Part shown: in pieces, positions 1 to 9,530 of the stretch
Layout: every line of letters starts with the position of its first letter
Position numbering within the stretch: the first letter of the stretch is position 1
DNA from: Prochlorococcus sp. AG-388-A04
GTDB taxonomy: Bacteria > Cyanobacteriota > Cyanobacteriia > PCC-6307 > Cyanobiaceae
Assembly: GCA_003279935.1 (NCBI GenBank)
Contig: QCGL01000001.1
Coordinates: forward strand, 1-64,000
Length of the DNA stretch: 64,000 bases
Direction of reading: 5' to 3'
Notes under the pieces: model-generated
What the model was told of the DNA's origin: nothing
Databases searched by the model: none
The model's input: the letters and a program-made list of their open reading frames with translations, nothing else
Program-made: the position numbers and the translations under genes

Positions 1-524
1 TTCTCAGGAAAATCTTTTAATTCAAAAATATCATCGCTACTCCATACTAAATCTGTTCCTGGGATATTTAATTTTTTTGGTTTGCCACCAACTGAAATTA
101 GAATATTTTTGGCACTAACTTTTCTTAAAATATTTTTTGTTTTTGGACAGACTACTTCTATTGTATTTTGATTTAAAAATCTTCCAAGGCCCTCAAAAAC
201 TTTAATGTTTAATTTTTTTAAAGAATTTGAATGTAAAACACTTAATCTAGAAACTTCTTCTTTTACATTATTTAGTAAAATATTAGACTTAAAAGTTATT
301 TCTTTGCTTATTAATCCATACCCTTCAGAAGAAACCATATTTCTTCTATTGTTAGCAGCGTAAACCATCAGTTTTTTTGGTACACAACCTCGGATAACGC
401 AGGTCCCACCAATTTTGTTTACTTCTATTATTGCAACTTTTGCACCATAACTTGCAGCGCGTTTAGCAGCAGCCAACCCTCCCGAACCAGCACCCAAAAC
501 GATTAAGTCAAATTCGTATTCCAA
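1..524 (-). CDS. gor: Glutathione reductase, C-terminal part beyond window
   Basis: NAD(P)H:glutathione oxidoreductase, a cytoplasmic flavoprotein that regenerates GSH. Only the N-terminal ~174 residues are in the window, so the ORF track missed it. Translating the minus strand from a TTG at 524 gives LEYEFDLIVLGAGSGG, a Rossmann FAD-binding GxGxxG loop, followed by the redox-active disulfide motif GTCVIRGCVPKK typical of the glutathione/trypanothione reductase branch. An in-frame TAA lies three codons upstream of the TTG, so TTG is the only sensible start. It is divergent from a glutathione S-transferase-like gene 51 bases away, which fits a shared thiol-metabolism role. A related mercuric or lipoamide reductase is possible but less likely given the CVxxGC spacing. 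Confidence 0.88.
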   Translation of the reverse strand, partial: MEYEFDLIVLGAGSGGLAAAKRAASYGAKVAIIEVNKIGGTCVIRGCVPKKLMVYAANNRRNMVSSEGYGLISKEITFKSNILLNNVKEEVSRLSVLHSNSLKKLNIKVFEGLGRFLNQNTIEVVCPKTKNILRKVSAKNILISVGGKPKKLNIPGTDLVWSSDDIFELKDFPE

Positions 525-575
525 AACCTTTTAAATCATTTATTATACCGTAAATATAAAGCTTAATTTCAATAA

Positions 576-1805
576 ATGAATAACATCTTGAGTTGGGCCG
601 ATTTAAGTAAATTCGAAATTGATGATATTGATAGAGTTAATGGCATAAATAATTCTTTTTCAAACTTAAGATTATTTGGTCATAGTGAAAAAGAAGTCGA
701 GCTAATTTTGTATAGGGATCGACATTCTTGGTGCCCTTACTGTCAGAAAATATGGTTATGGCTTGAATTCAAAAGGATTCCTTACAAAGTGAAGAAAATA
801 AACATGTATTGTTATGGCAAAAAAGAAGAGTGGTACCTCAAGAAAGTCAGCTCAGGTAAATTACCTGCAATCGAATTTAGTGGCCAGATAATAACTGAAA
901 GTGATAATATTATCACTTTTTTAGAAAATGAATTTGGAACACTTGGTTCCTCTCTATTTTCAAATGATATTCGAGAAGCTAGAAATTTAGAAAGAGAAAT
1001 TTTTAGATCATGGTGTAATTGGCTTTGCAGAAATAGCTTTAGTTATTTAGATGAATCCTTTCGAAAGAATAAATTTAGAGAATCTATTTCCAAATTAGAA
1101 AAAATACTAAGTTTATCCAAAACAGGATTTATTGATTCATCAATACATGATTCAGAAAAAACAGAGCCAGGAACTGGAGACATAATTTTTATTCCGTACA
1201 TGGAAAGAATGAACGCTTCATTAAGTTATTACAAGGGGTTCGATTTAAGAAATAATTATCCTTTTATTGATAGATGGTTAACCCTTTTTGAAAATTTCAG
1301 TGCATATAGAGCCACTCAAGGTGATTTTCATACTCATTCCCATGATCTACCTCCTCAAATGGGCGGCTGCTTTAAGGATGTTAATGATCAACAAATTTCC
1401 TTTTCTAATCTAATAGATGTTGGAGAAGGACTAGGGAACTTGGAATTTAATCAAGATATAGACTTCGATTATTGCGCTAAATTTGCACTTAAAAGAGTCC
1501 TAAAACATAAAAACAATATTATTAATGCTAATCCTTATGAAAAAGACTTATTTGAGGAATCATTAAGGTCAGCTCTTACCTATATGATTACCTCTGAAAT
1601 CAATGAAGTTCCAAATAAGGCAGTTACTTCGATCATTTACTTAAAAAATAGAATTTCTGTGCCAAGAGATATGCCTATAATTTCTGCAAGGATATTAAGA
1701 CAATCTTTAAATAAAATTGTGCCAACGAATCATAATTCCGAAATTGATACGATTCCAGAAAAACATCGATATGATCAAGATCCTTCCAGATTTATAATGA
1801 AATAA
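576..1805 (+). CDS. Glutathione S-transferase-like protein with long C-terminal extension
   Basis: The N-terminal ~100 residues form a thioredoxin-like GST/glutaredoxin domain: beta strand LILYRDRHSW, then CPYC (Cys53 and Cys56), then the cis-Pro segment GKLPAIEF and the GSH-contacting ESDNI. A mostly helical GST C-terminal region follows to about residue 250. About 150 further residues have no domain that I recognise, so the protein (409 aa) is nearly twice the usual GST length. The CPYC motif suggests a thiol-dependent (omega or glutaredoxin-2 type) rather than serine/tyrosine GST. Substrate is unknown. It is divergent from gor, which would supply reduced glutathione. Confidence 0.8.
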   Translation: MNNILSWADLSKFEIDDIDRVNGINNSFSNLRLFGHSEKEVELILYRDRHSWCPYCQKIWLWLEFKRIPYKVKKINMYCYGKKEEWYLKKVSSGKLPAIEFSGQIITESDNIITFLENEFGTLGSSLFSNDIREARNLEREIFRSWCNWLCRNSFSYLDESFRKNKFRESISKLEKILSLSKTGFIDSSIHDSEKTEPGTGDIIFIPYMERMNASLSYYKGFDLRNNYPFIDRWLTLFENFSAYRATQGDFHTHSHDLPPQMGGCFKDVNDQQISFSNLIDVGEGLGNLEFNQDIDFDYCAKFALKRVLKHKNNIINANPYEKDLFEESLRSALTYMITSEINEVPNKAVTSIIYLKNRISVPRDMPIISARILRQSLNKIVPTNHNSEIDTIPEKHRYDQDPSRFIMK

Positions 1806-1808
1806 AGA

Positions 1809-3200
1809 TTATAAATTTTTTCTTGAATCAATTTGAAGTAAATCTTTTATTTTTTGAACTTGGCTGGCAACATTTGGATCACTTGACAATTTTTTTTCCA
1901 CTTGATCAATAGCATACATAACTGTTGTATGGTCTTTACCTCCAAATTCATCTCCAATTTTTGGAAGGCTTAGATCAGTTCCCTGCCTCATTAGATACAT
2001 GCCTATTTGCCTTGCCTGACTAATTGACTTTCTTCTGCTTGAACTAACTAATTCTTCAGCTGAAACTTCAAAGAAATCTGAGACTTTACTTATTACTTGC
2101 TTAGGAGTCACTACTACTCCAACGCTATTTGGATCAAGCATTGGAGCAATTGATTGAACTGTCATAGGTAATCCAGTTATTGAGGCAAAAGCTACTGCCC
2201 TAGTGAAGGCTCCCTCTAATTCTCTAATATTTGAGGAAAATCTTCCTGCGATAAATTGAATCAAATCTCTTGGGAGATTCATTCTTTCTTGTTCAGCTTT
2301 TTTCTGCAGAATCGCCATTCTTGTCTCTATATCAGGAGGTTGAATATCTGCTATTAATCCCATTGAGAATCTAGAAATTAGCCTTTCTTGTAATTTAGGT
2401 ATTTGACTAGGAGGCCTATCACTTGCAATAACAATTTGTTTACCCGCTTCATATAAAGCATTGAAAGTATTAAAAAATTCTTCTTGTGTGTATTCCTTGC
2501 CCTCTAAGAATTGAATATCGTCAATTAATAATAGATCAACTGATCTATATTTATTTTTAAAGGCGTGCATTCCATCTTTTCTAATAGATTGAATTAAATC
2601 ACTACTGAAAGTTTCAGTAGAGACATATAAAACTTTCGCATCTGGATCAATTTCTACTCGGTAATGACCTACAGCTTGCATCAAGTGAGTCTTTCCAAGG
2701 CCAACACCACCACAAATAAATAAGGGATTAAACTCTCTTCCTGGAGATTCTGCCACTGCTAAAGCGGCAGCATGGGCCATTCGACTATTAGGCCCTACAA
2801 CAAATCTTTTAAAGACATAACGTGTATTTAAAGAATGAGATTTTTTTGATCTATTAACTAAATTATTAACTTGATTTGTTGAAAATGATTTTGATTGAGA
2901 GTTAATATTTTGCAGGCTAGGAGAATCAGAAGATTTTGAATTGTTGATAATATTAGTTTCAGACTTAAAAACTACTTTTACATTATGTCCACAAATTTCT
3001 TCTGCAGCTTTTTCAATAGTTTCACTATAATTTTTTCTTAGCCAATCACTTGTAAAGTTATTTGGAGTAATCAAAGTTAACAATCCATTTTCAAAACAAT
3101 TAAATTTTGCTGGCCTTATCCAAGTTTCGAAAGAAGGCTTGCTTAAATTCTTTTGCAGTAATTGTTGAACTTCTGCCCAAATAGGATTGGCTGCTTGCAC
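1809..3200 (-). CDS. dnaA: Chromosomal replication initiator DnaA
   Basis: AAA+ initiator that binds DnaA boxes and melts the origin. Domain I is at residues ~1-90 (begins [15 protein letters not shown]), followed by a Ser/Asn-rich linker. The AAA+ core starts at [19 protein letters not shown] and holds Walker [10 protein letters not shown] near residue 165, Walker [11 protein letters not shown] and sensor motif ERLISRF. The C-terminal helix-turn-helix ends in the DnaA signature [12 protein letters not shown] near residue 420. Length (463 aa) is normal. dnaN is not adjacent and I see no DnaA-box cluster in the 168-base upstream gap, consistent with the scattered replication genes of cyanobacteria. 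The gene is convergent with the GST gene, with only 3 bases between stops. Confidence 0.98.
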   Translation of the reverse strand: MQAANPIWAEVQQLLQKNLSKPSFETWIRPAKFNCFENGLLTLITPNNFTSDWLRKNYSETIEKAAEEICGHNVKVVFKSETNIINNSKSSDSPSLQNINSQSKSFSTNQVNNLVNRSKKSHSLNTRYVFKRFVVGPNSRMAHAAALAVAESPGREFNPLFICGGVGLGKTHLMQAVGHYRVEIDPDAKVLYVSTETFSSDLIQSIRKDGMHAFKNKYRSVDLLLIDDIQFLEGKEYTQEEFFNTFNALYEAGKQIVIASDRPPSQIPKLQERLISRFSMGLIADIQPPDIETRMAILQKKAEQERMNLPRDLIQFIAGRFSSNIRELEGAFTRAVAFASITGLPMTVQSIAPMLDPNSVGVVVTPKQVISKVSDFFEVSAEELVSSSRRKSISQARQIGMYLMRQGTDLSLPKIGDEFGGKDHTTVMYAIDQVEKKLSSDPNVASQVQKIKDLLQIDSRKNL

Positions 3201-3368
3201 TAAATTTTTTTAATAGATATTTAATCTAGTGCGAATTTATTAATTGGTCATTCTCAAATCATAAGATCATGATAAATTTAAAATTTATTAACAATGCAGA
3301 TTATAAATTTCAAAAAGTGAAATCTATTAATTGCCTAAACCTTATAATAATTACATCTTGTTTATGAT

Positions 3369-4004
3369 TTGTTGGATAAAGCACTACTCATAATGATGGC
3401 TAAGTGGCATGCTTATGGTCGTTGTAAAAATAGATTATCAAAAGATATAGGGAAAATTAGTTCTGCAAAAGTGCAGAAAAAAATGACAGGTCATACTGTT
3501 TCAGTTGCGAAATTTCTGGAAAATAAGGGTTTGATTGATCTTTCCTTAGCCATATCTGGACTAGGATTTAAAAATAGTAAAAGGTGGAGTAATGAATTAG
3601 GAATTAAAAACTTTAATTTACAAGGTAGAGGATGTTTAGGAGAAAAGATGAGAAGGCAAATTCTCATAAATAAAAAAAAAAGTTTAAAAAAAAAAAGGAG
3701 TATTATTTTTATAGGTACTGATCTTCCAGATTTTTGTCATATGGATTTATTAAATACTCTTTCAAAACTTAAAAAAAATGATCTGATTTTAGGTCCCTCA
3801 AATGATGGAGGATATTGGCTTATTGCTTTTTCTGAAAGATTATTATCTACTGATTTATATTTACCCTTCATAAACATTAAATGGGGTAGAGAAGAAGTTC
3901 TTGACCAAACTATTAAGAACTTTTCTTCAATGAACTTAAAACATGACTTCCTTCATAGAAAAATAGATATTGATACAATAATAGATATCGAAAAAAGAGA
4001 ATAA
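3369..4004 (+). CDS. TIGR04282-like (DUF2064) glycosyltransferase
   Basis: This resembles the DUF2064/TIGR04282 family, small GT-A fold nucleotidyl/glycosyl-transferases named for arsenosugar loci. Visible features are the N-terminal MMAKWHAYGRCKNRL (equivalent of the nucleotide-binding KxPxxGxxKTRL), the metal-binding-like IFIGTDLPD, and LGPSNDGGYWLIA, the family hallmark. Start is TTG at 3369. The partner TIGR04283-type gene follows after 5 bases, forming a two-gene operon. The family name comes from genome context, so the actual sugar and acceptor in this organism are not shown by the sequence. Confidence 0.8.
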   Translation: MLDKALLIMMAKWHAYGRCKNRLSKDIGKISSAKVQKKMTGHTVSVAKFLENKGLIDLSLAISGLGFKNSKRWSNELGIKNFNLQGRGCLGEKMRRQILINKKKSLKKKRSIIFIGTDLPDFCHMDLLNTLSKLKKNDLILGPSNDGGYWLIAFSERLLSTDLYLPFINIKWGREEVLDQTIKNFSSMNLKHDFLHRKIDIDTIIDIEKRE

Positions 4005-4009
4005 TTAAG

Positions 4010-4693
4010 TTGCCTAAAATCTCAATTATTATTCCAACGTATAATGAATCTCAACACTTACCATTACTTCTCTCGGATTTATCAATTTCTAATGAGGAAG
4101 CCGAAATTATAATTGTAGATTGTCATAGTGAGGATAAAACTATAGAGATAGGAAAGTTATATGGATCAAAGATATATAAATCAAAAAAAAAGAACAGAGG
4201 GTTGCAATTAAATATCGGAGCCAAAAAGGCTAAAGGGAAATGGTTTATTTTCTTACATGCCGATTCCAGGCTTAGTCAATATTGGTTAAAAAAAGTGAAG
4301 TCTGTAATAAGATACGATGAAAATTCTGTTTGTTTTTTTAAATTCAAAATTAATAATAAAAAGATTATTTACAGATTTCTCGAGATAGTTGTAAATCTTA
4401 GAAGCTACATCTTCAAAGATCCATATGGTGATCAGGGTCTCTTGATTCAAAGAGAAACATATTTTAAAAATAAAGGTTATCGAAAAATCCCTTTGATGGA
4501 GGATTTAGATTTTATAAAAAGATTAAAGAATAAGGTATCTTTAAAAAGATTAACAATTCCAATTTATACAAGTAGTAGGAAGTGGGAAAAAACTAATATT
4601 ATTTTTCAAGCATTCAAGAATTGGAGTTATAGGAAAAGATGGTTAAGAGGGGAGTCAATAAAATCTTTACATAATGATTATTATAAAAATTAA
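4010..4693 (+). CDS. TIGR04283-like family 2 glycosyltransferase
   Basis: GT2 enzyme of the TIGR04283 type. The N-terminus ISIIIPTYNE binds the nucleotide sugar, ADSRLS (residues ~84-89) is the metal-binding D-x-S motif replacing DxD, and YGDQGLLIQRETYF with LMEDLDFIKRL is the acceptor/catalytic end (ED motif). Start is TTG. No transmembrane segment is visible, so a soluble or peripheral enzyme is likely. It is co-transcribed with the DUF2064 gene just upstream, and the two families usually occur together. Substrate remains undetermined. Confidence 0.82.
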   Translation: MPKISIIIPTYNESQHLPLLLSDLSISNEEAEIIIVDCHSEDKTIEIGKLYGSKIYKSKKKNRGLQLNIGAKKAKGKWFIFLHADSRLSQYWLKKVKSVIRYDENSVCFFKFKINNKKIIYRFLEIVVNLRSYIFKDPYGDQGLLIQRETYFKNKGYRKIPLMEDLDFIKRLKNKVSLKRLTIPIYTSSRKWEKTNIIFQAFKNWSYRKRWLRGESIKSLHNDYYKN

Positions 4694-4694
4694 A

Positions 4695-5225
4695 TTAATT
4701 TGCATACCAAAAAGCACATTTTGAACCTTTTGGTTCTAATTCCCAACCCTGCCTTTTATAAAATGAAACCACCTCAGCATCCGCAAATAAAGTAACCTTT
4801 GATATTCCAATTTTTTTTAATTCTTGCAATATATATTTCATTAATTCTTTACCTAAACCAAGCCCTTGATAAACAGGATTGACAGCAACATCCCAAATTG
4901 TTGCCTCAATAATCCCGTCCCCAGTACATCTAGCAAAACCTACAAGCCTAGGAAATTTCTCATCATGACGCCATACCCCAACCACTAGAATACTAAACTC
5001 TAAAGCTCTTTTAACTCTCCTTATTGGCCTCCTGCTCCATCCTACAGTCTGCAAAAGTTGATCTAACTCAATAAGATCAAACTCCTTGACCTTGCTACAA
5101 ACAAAAATCTCTTTTTTCTCTTGATGGGTGAATTCATAAGAATTTAAACCATAATATTTAATCAGCTCATCTTGAGAAAGAGTATTTGTTTTCTTAATTA
5201 ATGATTTTTTGTTCCTAAAAATCAT
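4695..5225 (-). CDS. GNAT N-acetyltransferase, chloroplast NSI/GNAT-like
   Basis: Gcn5-related N-acetyltransferase. The acetyl-CoA loop is QGLGLGKEL (Q/RxxGxG/A), preceded by the beta4 strand IWDVAVNPVY. The C-terminal TLFADAEVVSFYKRQGW and FWYAN resemble plant plastid GNAT (NSI) enzymes, which acetylate lysines and N-termini of photosynthetic proteins. A protein-acetylating role here is inferred from that resemblance only. Its ATG overlaps the stop of the ABC transporter gene (TAATG arrangement), so it is translationally coupled as the last gene of the hisG operon. Confidence 0.85.
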   Translation of the reverse strand: MIFRNKKSLIKKTNTLSQDELIKYYGLNSYEFTHQEKKEIFVCSKVKEFDLIELDQLLQTVGWSRRPIRRVKRALEFSILVVGVWRHDEKFPRLVGFARCTGDGIIEATIWDVAVNPVYQGLGLGKELMKYILQELKKIGISKVTLFADAEVVSFYKRQGWELEPKGSKCAFWYAN

Positions 5226-7018
5226 TAAAAGCTAGCAAATCCTTTTTCTTGAAGCTCGGAAAGTTGGAAATATAATCCTTTTTTGAGTCTAAGCTCTCTA
5301 TGATTCCCTTCTTCAATTAACGCTCCCCCTTTTAAGACTAATATTTTATCAGATTTCTCAATAGTAGCTAATCTATGCGCAATCACTAATGCCGTTCTTT
5401 TATTCAATAACCTTTCAAGATCTTTTTGCAAGGTGGCTTCTGTAGATGGATCCATAAATGCAGTAGCTTCATCCATTATCAAGATAATTGGATTTCTTAT
5501 GGCTACCCTAGCTACAGAAAGAAGTTGTCTCTCTCCTGATGAAAGATTTCCTCCTCTCTCTCTAAGATAAGTATTCAAACCATCAGGCAACTTTTTTAAT
5601 AAAGTATCTAAACCAAGCTCCATACAAATATTTTCTAAGTCTTGTTTATTAATATCGGTACTTAATTTTAAGTTTTCTGCAACATCACCACTAAAAATAA
5701 AAGTATCTTGCAGCACGACACCAAGCATATTTCTAAGTCTTGCTATTGGTATATCCTTAATATCTACATCATCTATCAAAATCTGGCCTTCTTGAGGCTC
5801 ATATAGTCTACATAACAACCTTATTATGGTTGTTTTACCAGAACCAGTTGGGCCAACAAAAGCTACATGTTCTCCTGGATTAACTAAAAATGATAGGTCT
5901 TTTATTACATGTTCTCCCTCGTTATAAAAGAAATTTACATTCCGAAATTCAATTTTCCCTTTAAATTTATAATCCTTACTTATAATTCCTACTGAAAGTT
6001 GTGGAGGAATAGAGTCTTTAATATCAATTTCTTCATCTAATAATTCATTTATTCTCTCTACAGCAGTAAGTCCCCCTTGAATCTGTGTAAATCTCTCTGC
6101 TAACTGTCTTAAAGGCTCGAAGAGTCTTTGGGAGTAAAGAATAAAAGTTGTTAATGTTCCTAAGCCAATATTGCCCGAAGTTACTAGATACCCTCCCACA
6201 GCCAATACTAATGATACTGCTGCAAGGGATATCCATTCTATAAAAGCGGATATACTACTATCGTAAAAAATGGTCCCATTAACTGCTTTCTGGTAAGCAA
6301 TACCTGTATTAGAAAATTTCCTACTATTGAAAAATTCTCTCCTAAACATTTGAACGACCTCTAAACCTTGAAGATTCTCTTGGAAGTCAGAGTTAAGTTG
6401 AGACAACTCCTCTCTTACTTGATAATTTGCTTTTCTATAGCGTTTTTGAAGCCAAATAATAAAATATGAAACCGGAATTTGAGTTAAAAGAAGCAAAGTT
6501 GCCAATCCTTTATCTATAGAAAGCATTGTTAACGAAATGACTATAAGACTAACAAAATCAGCAATGACTCCGACGGCTCCACTGCCAAAAACTTCAGCCA
6601 AGGCATCCACATCATTGGTAAGTCTTGTTAGTAATTTACCGACAGGCATTTTATCGTGAAACTTAAGAGAAAGAGAAATAGAATGTTCGAAAAGTTCTCT
6701 TCTAATCCTTGCTGTTAATCTTTGTCCAACAGATTGAATATTATATGATTGATAACCTTGCAAAACTAATCTAAATAGAACAGTTATAAACAAAGTGATA
6801 ATAATTATATTTATTGATTGCCCAAAGAAGGTTTTACTTAACCAGACATCTGTGCTCTCATTTTTTAAGATCGTTATGGCTTGACCAACTAATAATGGTT
6901 GAATAGCCCCTGCAAATGAAACAGGTAATAAGACTATTAATATAAGATAAATAGTTTTTTTATCTTTAATTAAATATCTACCTAACTTTTTTATTCTATC
7001 AAAATCATTCAAAAACAT
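5225..7018 (-). CDS. ABC exporter, fused permease/ATPase (MsbA/LmrA type)
   Basis: Half-transporter with an N-terminal six-helix type IV exporter domain (residues ~20-330, strongly hydrophobic start IYLILIVLLPVSFAGAI) and a C-terminal nucleotide-binding domain. Visible motifs are Walker A GPTGSGKTT, Q-loop LQDTFIF, signature LSSGERQLL, Walker B ILIMDEATAFMD and switch His IAHRL. It probably works as a homodimer in the plasma membrane. The substrate (lipid, drug or peptide) cannot be read from sequence. It sits 4 bases downstream of hisG and overlaps the GNAT start. Confidence 0.93.
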   Translation of the reverse strand: MFLNDFDRIKKLGRYLIKDKKTIYLILIVLLPVSFAGAIQPLLVGQAITILKNESTDVWLSKTFFGQSINIIIITLFITVLFRLVLQGYQSYNIQSVGQRLTARIRRELFEHSISLSLKFHDKMPVGKLLTRLTNDVDALAEVFGSGAVGVIADFVSLIVISLTMLSIDKGLATLLLLTQIPVSYFIIWLQKRYRKANYQVREELSQLNSDFQENLQGLEVVQMFRREFFNSRKFSNTGIAYQKAVNGTIFYDSSISAFIEWISLAAVSLVLAVGGYLVTSGNIGLGTLTTFILYSQRLFEPLRQLAERFTQIQGGLTAVERINELLDEEIDIKDSIPPQLSVGIISKDYKFKGKIEFRNVNFFYNEGEHVIKDLSFLVNPGEHVAFVGPTGSGKTTIIRLLCRLYEPQEGQILIDDVDIKDIPIARLRNMLGVVLQDTFIFSGDVAENLKLSTDINKQDLENICMELGLDTLLKKLPDGLNTYLRERGGNLSSGERQLLSVARVAIRNPIILIMDEATAFMDPSTEATLQKDLERLLNKRTALVIAHRLATIEKSDKILVLKGGALIEEGNHRELRLKKGLYFQLSELQEKGFASF

Positions 7019-7022
7019 TACT

Positions 7023-7670
7023 TTAAATATTTAATATATCCTTAGAAGATTCTATTGATAAAATCACATCTCTGAGAGGGTTGCTATCTAATCTAAGAGA
7101 GAGAGGATTAGCTATTAACCTCGCAGTTGAATAAAAAAGATCGTCAATTTTACTTAAACCGTTTTCTTTAAGAGTCTTACCTGTAGCAACCAAATCTATT
7201 ATAGCTTCTGCCATTCCTGTAATAGGGCCAAGCTCTACTGATCCCGTTAGATGAACAATCTCAACTGGTATATTTAAGTCATCAAAATAGGCTCTTGCAG
7301 TTTTTGTGAATTTACTTGCCACCTTACAATTAGCGGGAAGATCCGTAGGTTTTAAATAATTACTATTATTTTTTACAGCAAGTGACATGTGACATCCACC
7401 AAACTCTAAATCAAGCAATTTAGCAACTTTCAACTCAGATTCCCGTAACACGTCATATCCTACGATTCCTAAATCTGCTTGCCCGTAACTTACATAAACT
7501 GGAACGTCTCCATTTCTTACCAATAAGGCTTTGGCTCTTTTACATTTCGATTCAATAGTTAATGATCTATTATTCTCTAGTAGTGCATCAGAAAAGTCCA
7601 ATCCTGCTTTTTTAAAAATTGAAATTGAATCTTCTAGCAGAGCTCCTTTAGGTAAAGCTATAGTAATCAT
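7023..7670 (-). CDS. hisG: ATP phosphoribosyltransferase, short form
   Basis: First step of histidine synthesis: ATP plus PRPP to phosphoribosyl-ATP. It begins [14 protein letters not shown] and has the periplasmic-binding-like motif [10 protein letters not shown], the [21 protein letters not shown] region and the PRPP loop [12 protein letters not shown]. At 215 aa it is the short form (HisG-S) that lacks the C-terminal allosteric ACT-like domain. Such enzymes need the histidyl-tRNA-synthetase-like subunit HisZ, which is not in this window. It leads an operon with the ABC exporter and the GNAT gene. Confidence 0.97.
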   Translation of the reverse strand: MITIALPKGALLEDSISIFKKAGLDFSDALLENNRSLTIESKCKRAKALLVRNGDVPVYVSYGQADLGIVGYDVLRESELKVAKLLDLEFGGCHMSLAVKNNSNYLKPTDLPANCKVASKFTKTARAYFDDLNIPVEIVHLTGSVELGPITGMAEAIIDLVATGKTLKENGLSKIDDLFYSTARLIANPLSLRLDSNPLRDVILSIESSKDILNI

Positions 7671-7712
7671 ATATCAATTTATTTTCAAACATTTTTTAAT
7701 TCTAAGATAATA

Positions 7713-8453
7713 ATGGAATTTAATAAAGAGCAAAAAATAATTGGGATTAGAGTTCTAAGTGATAATGTAATTTGGCTCTGGGAAAAAAATAACTCAGCAG
7801 TAGTTATTGATCCTGCTCTTTCACAACCTGTAATAGAATACTTGAAAACTAATAATCTTTATTTAGAGGCTATATTACAAACTCATCATCATTCAGATCA
7901 TATTGGAGGGACTAGAGAACTAATAAAGGAATGGCCAAATGTTAAGGTTATAGCTTCCTTTAAAGAAAAAGATCGTATACCATTTCAAAACTCGTCAGTT
8001 AAGGATGGAGACACACTATTGTTATTAGGTGAAGAGGTTAAAGTAATCGAGGTAATAGGACACACAAGATCTCATATAGCTTTCTACATAAATAACAAAG
8101 TCCCTATCCTTTTTGTTGGTGATACTTTATTTTCAGCTGGATGTGGAAGAATCTTTGAAGGCACTTATAAACAAATGTATAATTCTCTTAAAATAATTAA
8201 GTCATTACCTAAAAACACTCTCATTTATTGTGCCCATGAATATACGAAGTCAAATCTTTTGTGGGCCTTAGATCTTGAACCAGAGAATCAAATTATTAAA
8301 AATAAACTCATTGAAGTTGAAAAGAAAATTGCTTTAAAAGAACTTTCAATTCCATGCCTACTTGAAGAAGAGATGAAAATCAATTTGTTTTTAAGAGCAG
8401 ATAATTTAAAAGTTTTTTCTTCTTTAAGAGCGAATAAAGATACATGGGTTTAA
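7713..8453 (+). CDS. gloB: Hydroxyacylglutathione hydrolase (glyoxalase II)
   Basis: Metallo-beta-lactamase-fold thioesterase that hydrolyses S-lactoylglutathione in methylglyoxal detoxification. The metal site motif is THHHSDH (HxHxDH, residues ~58-64). Other ligands are in [11 protein letters not shown] and [13 protein letters not shown], and AHEYTKSNL is typical of glyoxalase II. Length is 246 aa, usual for bacterial GloB, with a somewhat reduced C-terminal glutathione-binding domain. It is divergent from hisG by about 40 bases and followed 24 bases later by a RidA gene. Confidence 0.95.
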   Translation: MEFNKEQKIIGIRVLSDNVIWLWEKNNSAVVIDPALSQPVIEYLKTNNLYLEAILQTHHHSDHIGGTRELIKEWPNVKVIASFKEKDRIPFQNSSVKDGDTLLLLGEEVKVIEVIGHTRSHIAFYINNKVPILFVGDTLFSAGCGRIFEGTYKQMYNSLKIIKSLPKNTLIYCAHEYTKSNLLWALDLEPENQIIKNKLIEVEKKIALKELSIPCLLEEEMKINLFLRADNLKVFSSLRANKDTWV

Positions 8454-8477
8454 ATTTATATAAATAACCCTAATCAT

Positions 8478-8870
8478 ATGTCTTCACCAAAAGTAATTAA
8501 GACTTCTAATGCACCAGACCCTGTTGGTCCTTATAACCAAGCAATCAAAGCCGGAAATTTTATTTATTGTTCGGGTCAAATTGCCATTGATCCAGTTACA
8601 AATGAAATAAATTGCCTAGGTAATATTGAGAAAGAAACTACTCAAGTTTTAAAAAATCTTTTAGCTGTTCTTAGTGCGGGAGGAGCAAAAGCAGAAGATG
8701 TAATTAAAACGACTATTTATTTAACTGATTTAAAAAACTTTAAAACTGTTAATGATATATACAGTAATTTTTTTAAAGTAGAGAACCCACCTGCAAGAGC
8801 ATGTGTAGAAGTTTCTTCTTTGCCAAAAGGCGTTTTAATTGAAATAGATTGCGTCGCTTTTTTAGATTAA
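8478..8870 (+). CDS. ridA: RidA/YjgF family enamine/imine deaminase
   Basis: Small trimeric enzyme that hydrolyses reactive enamine/imine intermediates released by PLP enzymes such as threonine dehydratase. It shows DPVGPYNQAIKAG near the N-terminus, YCSGQIAIDP, and the family hallmark PPARACVEVSSLPKGVLIEI with the carboxylate-binding Arg. Length (130 aa) is standard. It lies in the same direction as gloB with a 24-base gap and is likely co-transcribed. Confidence 0.95.
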   Translation: MSSPKVIKTSNAPDPVGPYNQAIKAGNFIYCSGQIAIDPVTNEINCLGNIEKETTQVLKNLLAVLSAGGAKAEDVIKTTIYLTDLKNFKTVNDIYSNFFKVENPPARACVEVSSLPKGVLIEIDCVAFLD

Positions 8871-8955
8871 TTTATTATTATTTAGAAATTTGAAATAAGA
8901 GCCAATTATGCACCATATTTGTATAGATTATTAATTAACAAAACTTCTTTGATCT

Positions 8956-9183
8956 ATGACAGCAGCAAAGCTAAATATAGACGAACTAGAAGCCGGTTAC
9001 CCTTTATTTTGTAAAGCGCTAAGGTTATTAATTTTAAAAGGAAATTCTCTTAAAGAGATTGAAAGGACAGTTTGTTGGGGTCATCTTGAAACATTAAATA
9101 GATGCCTTCCCGGAAGATATAAAGCCCCTACTTATTTGATGGCTCTAATTAAAAGAGATATAGATAAACCTAATCATTATTAG
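8956..9183 (+). CDS. Conserved picocyanobacterial protein, DUF3136-like
   Basis: A 75-aa soluble protein that I recognise only as a conserved small ORF next to marine alpha-carboxysome loci, probably DUF3136. It starts MTAAKLNIDELEAGYPLFCKA and contains a helical core with KEIERTVCWGHLETLNRCLPGRY, rich in conserved Cys/Trp/His/Arg. No membrane segment is visible. It converges on the carboxysome operon (5 bases between stops). The helical CWGHLETL region could be a small nucleic-acid-binding fold, but that is speculation. Confidence 0.75.
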   Translation: MTAAKLNIDELEAGYPLFCKALRLLILKGNSLKEIERTVCWGHLETLNRCLPGRYKAPTYLMALIKRDIDKPNHY

Positions 9184-9188
9184 ATACA

Positions 9189-9428
9189 TTATTTTTCTAA
9201 AAAAAAATTATCTAATTTTATAGAAAATTCTTTTTCATTACTTGGTATTTTCTCAGAATCTAAAAAGATAGATACACTAACAAAATTCTTACCAAAACTA
9301 ATATTAGGATAGATATTTTTTTCTTTACATAATTCATCTGTTTTTTTCAAAAATATACTAATTTTTTGATACTCTTCAAACTCAAATCTTTTTTCAATTC
9401 TTGAAGGCGACTCCCTATGGTTCCACAT
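9189..9428 (-). CDS. Pterin-dehydratase-like Rubisco assembly factor (acRAF)
   Basis: A 79-aa protein matching the pterin-4a-carbinolamine dehydratase-like family found in alpha-carboxysome loci, where it acts as a Rubisco assembly factor. The PCD fold is visible as WNHRESPSRIEKRFEFEEY, a helix, then KNIYPNISFGKNFVSVSIF. In true dehydratases the segment before P is HH (HHP). Here it is IYP, so both catalytic histidines are absent and enzymatic dehydratase activity is unlikely. It lies 102 bases downstream of csoS4B in the same orientation and is probably the distal gene of the carboxysome operon. Confidence 0.8.
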   Translation of the reverse strand: MWNHRESPSRIEKRFEFEEYQKISIFLKKTDELCKEKNIYPNISFGKNFVSVSIFLDSEKIPSNEKEFSIKLDNFFLEK

Positions 9429-9530
9429 TAAGACGTAATTGATAACAACAATTAATACTATACATTTATTTGATATTTTTCCTAATTTTTTTTTGACAAA
9501 GAAATCAGAACAACCAAAAACTATAAAAGT

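Noticed and set aside
1809-3368. Replication origin at dnaA
   Set aside because: The upstream gap has no DnaA-box cluster that I can see and dnaN is absent. dnaA is often far from oriC in cyanobacteria.
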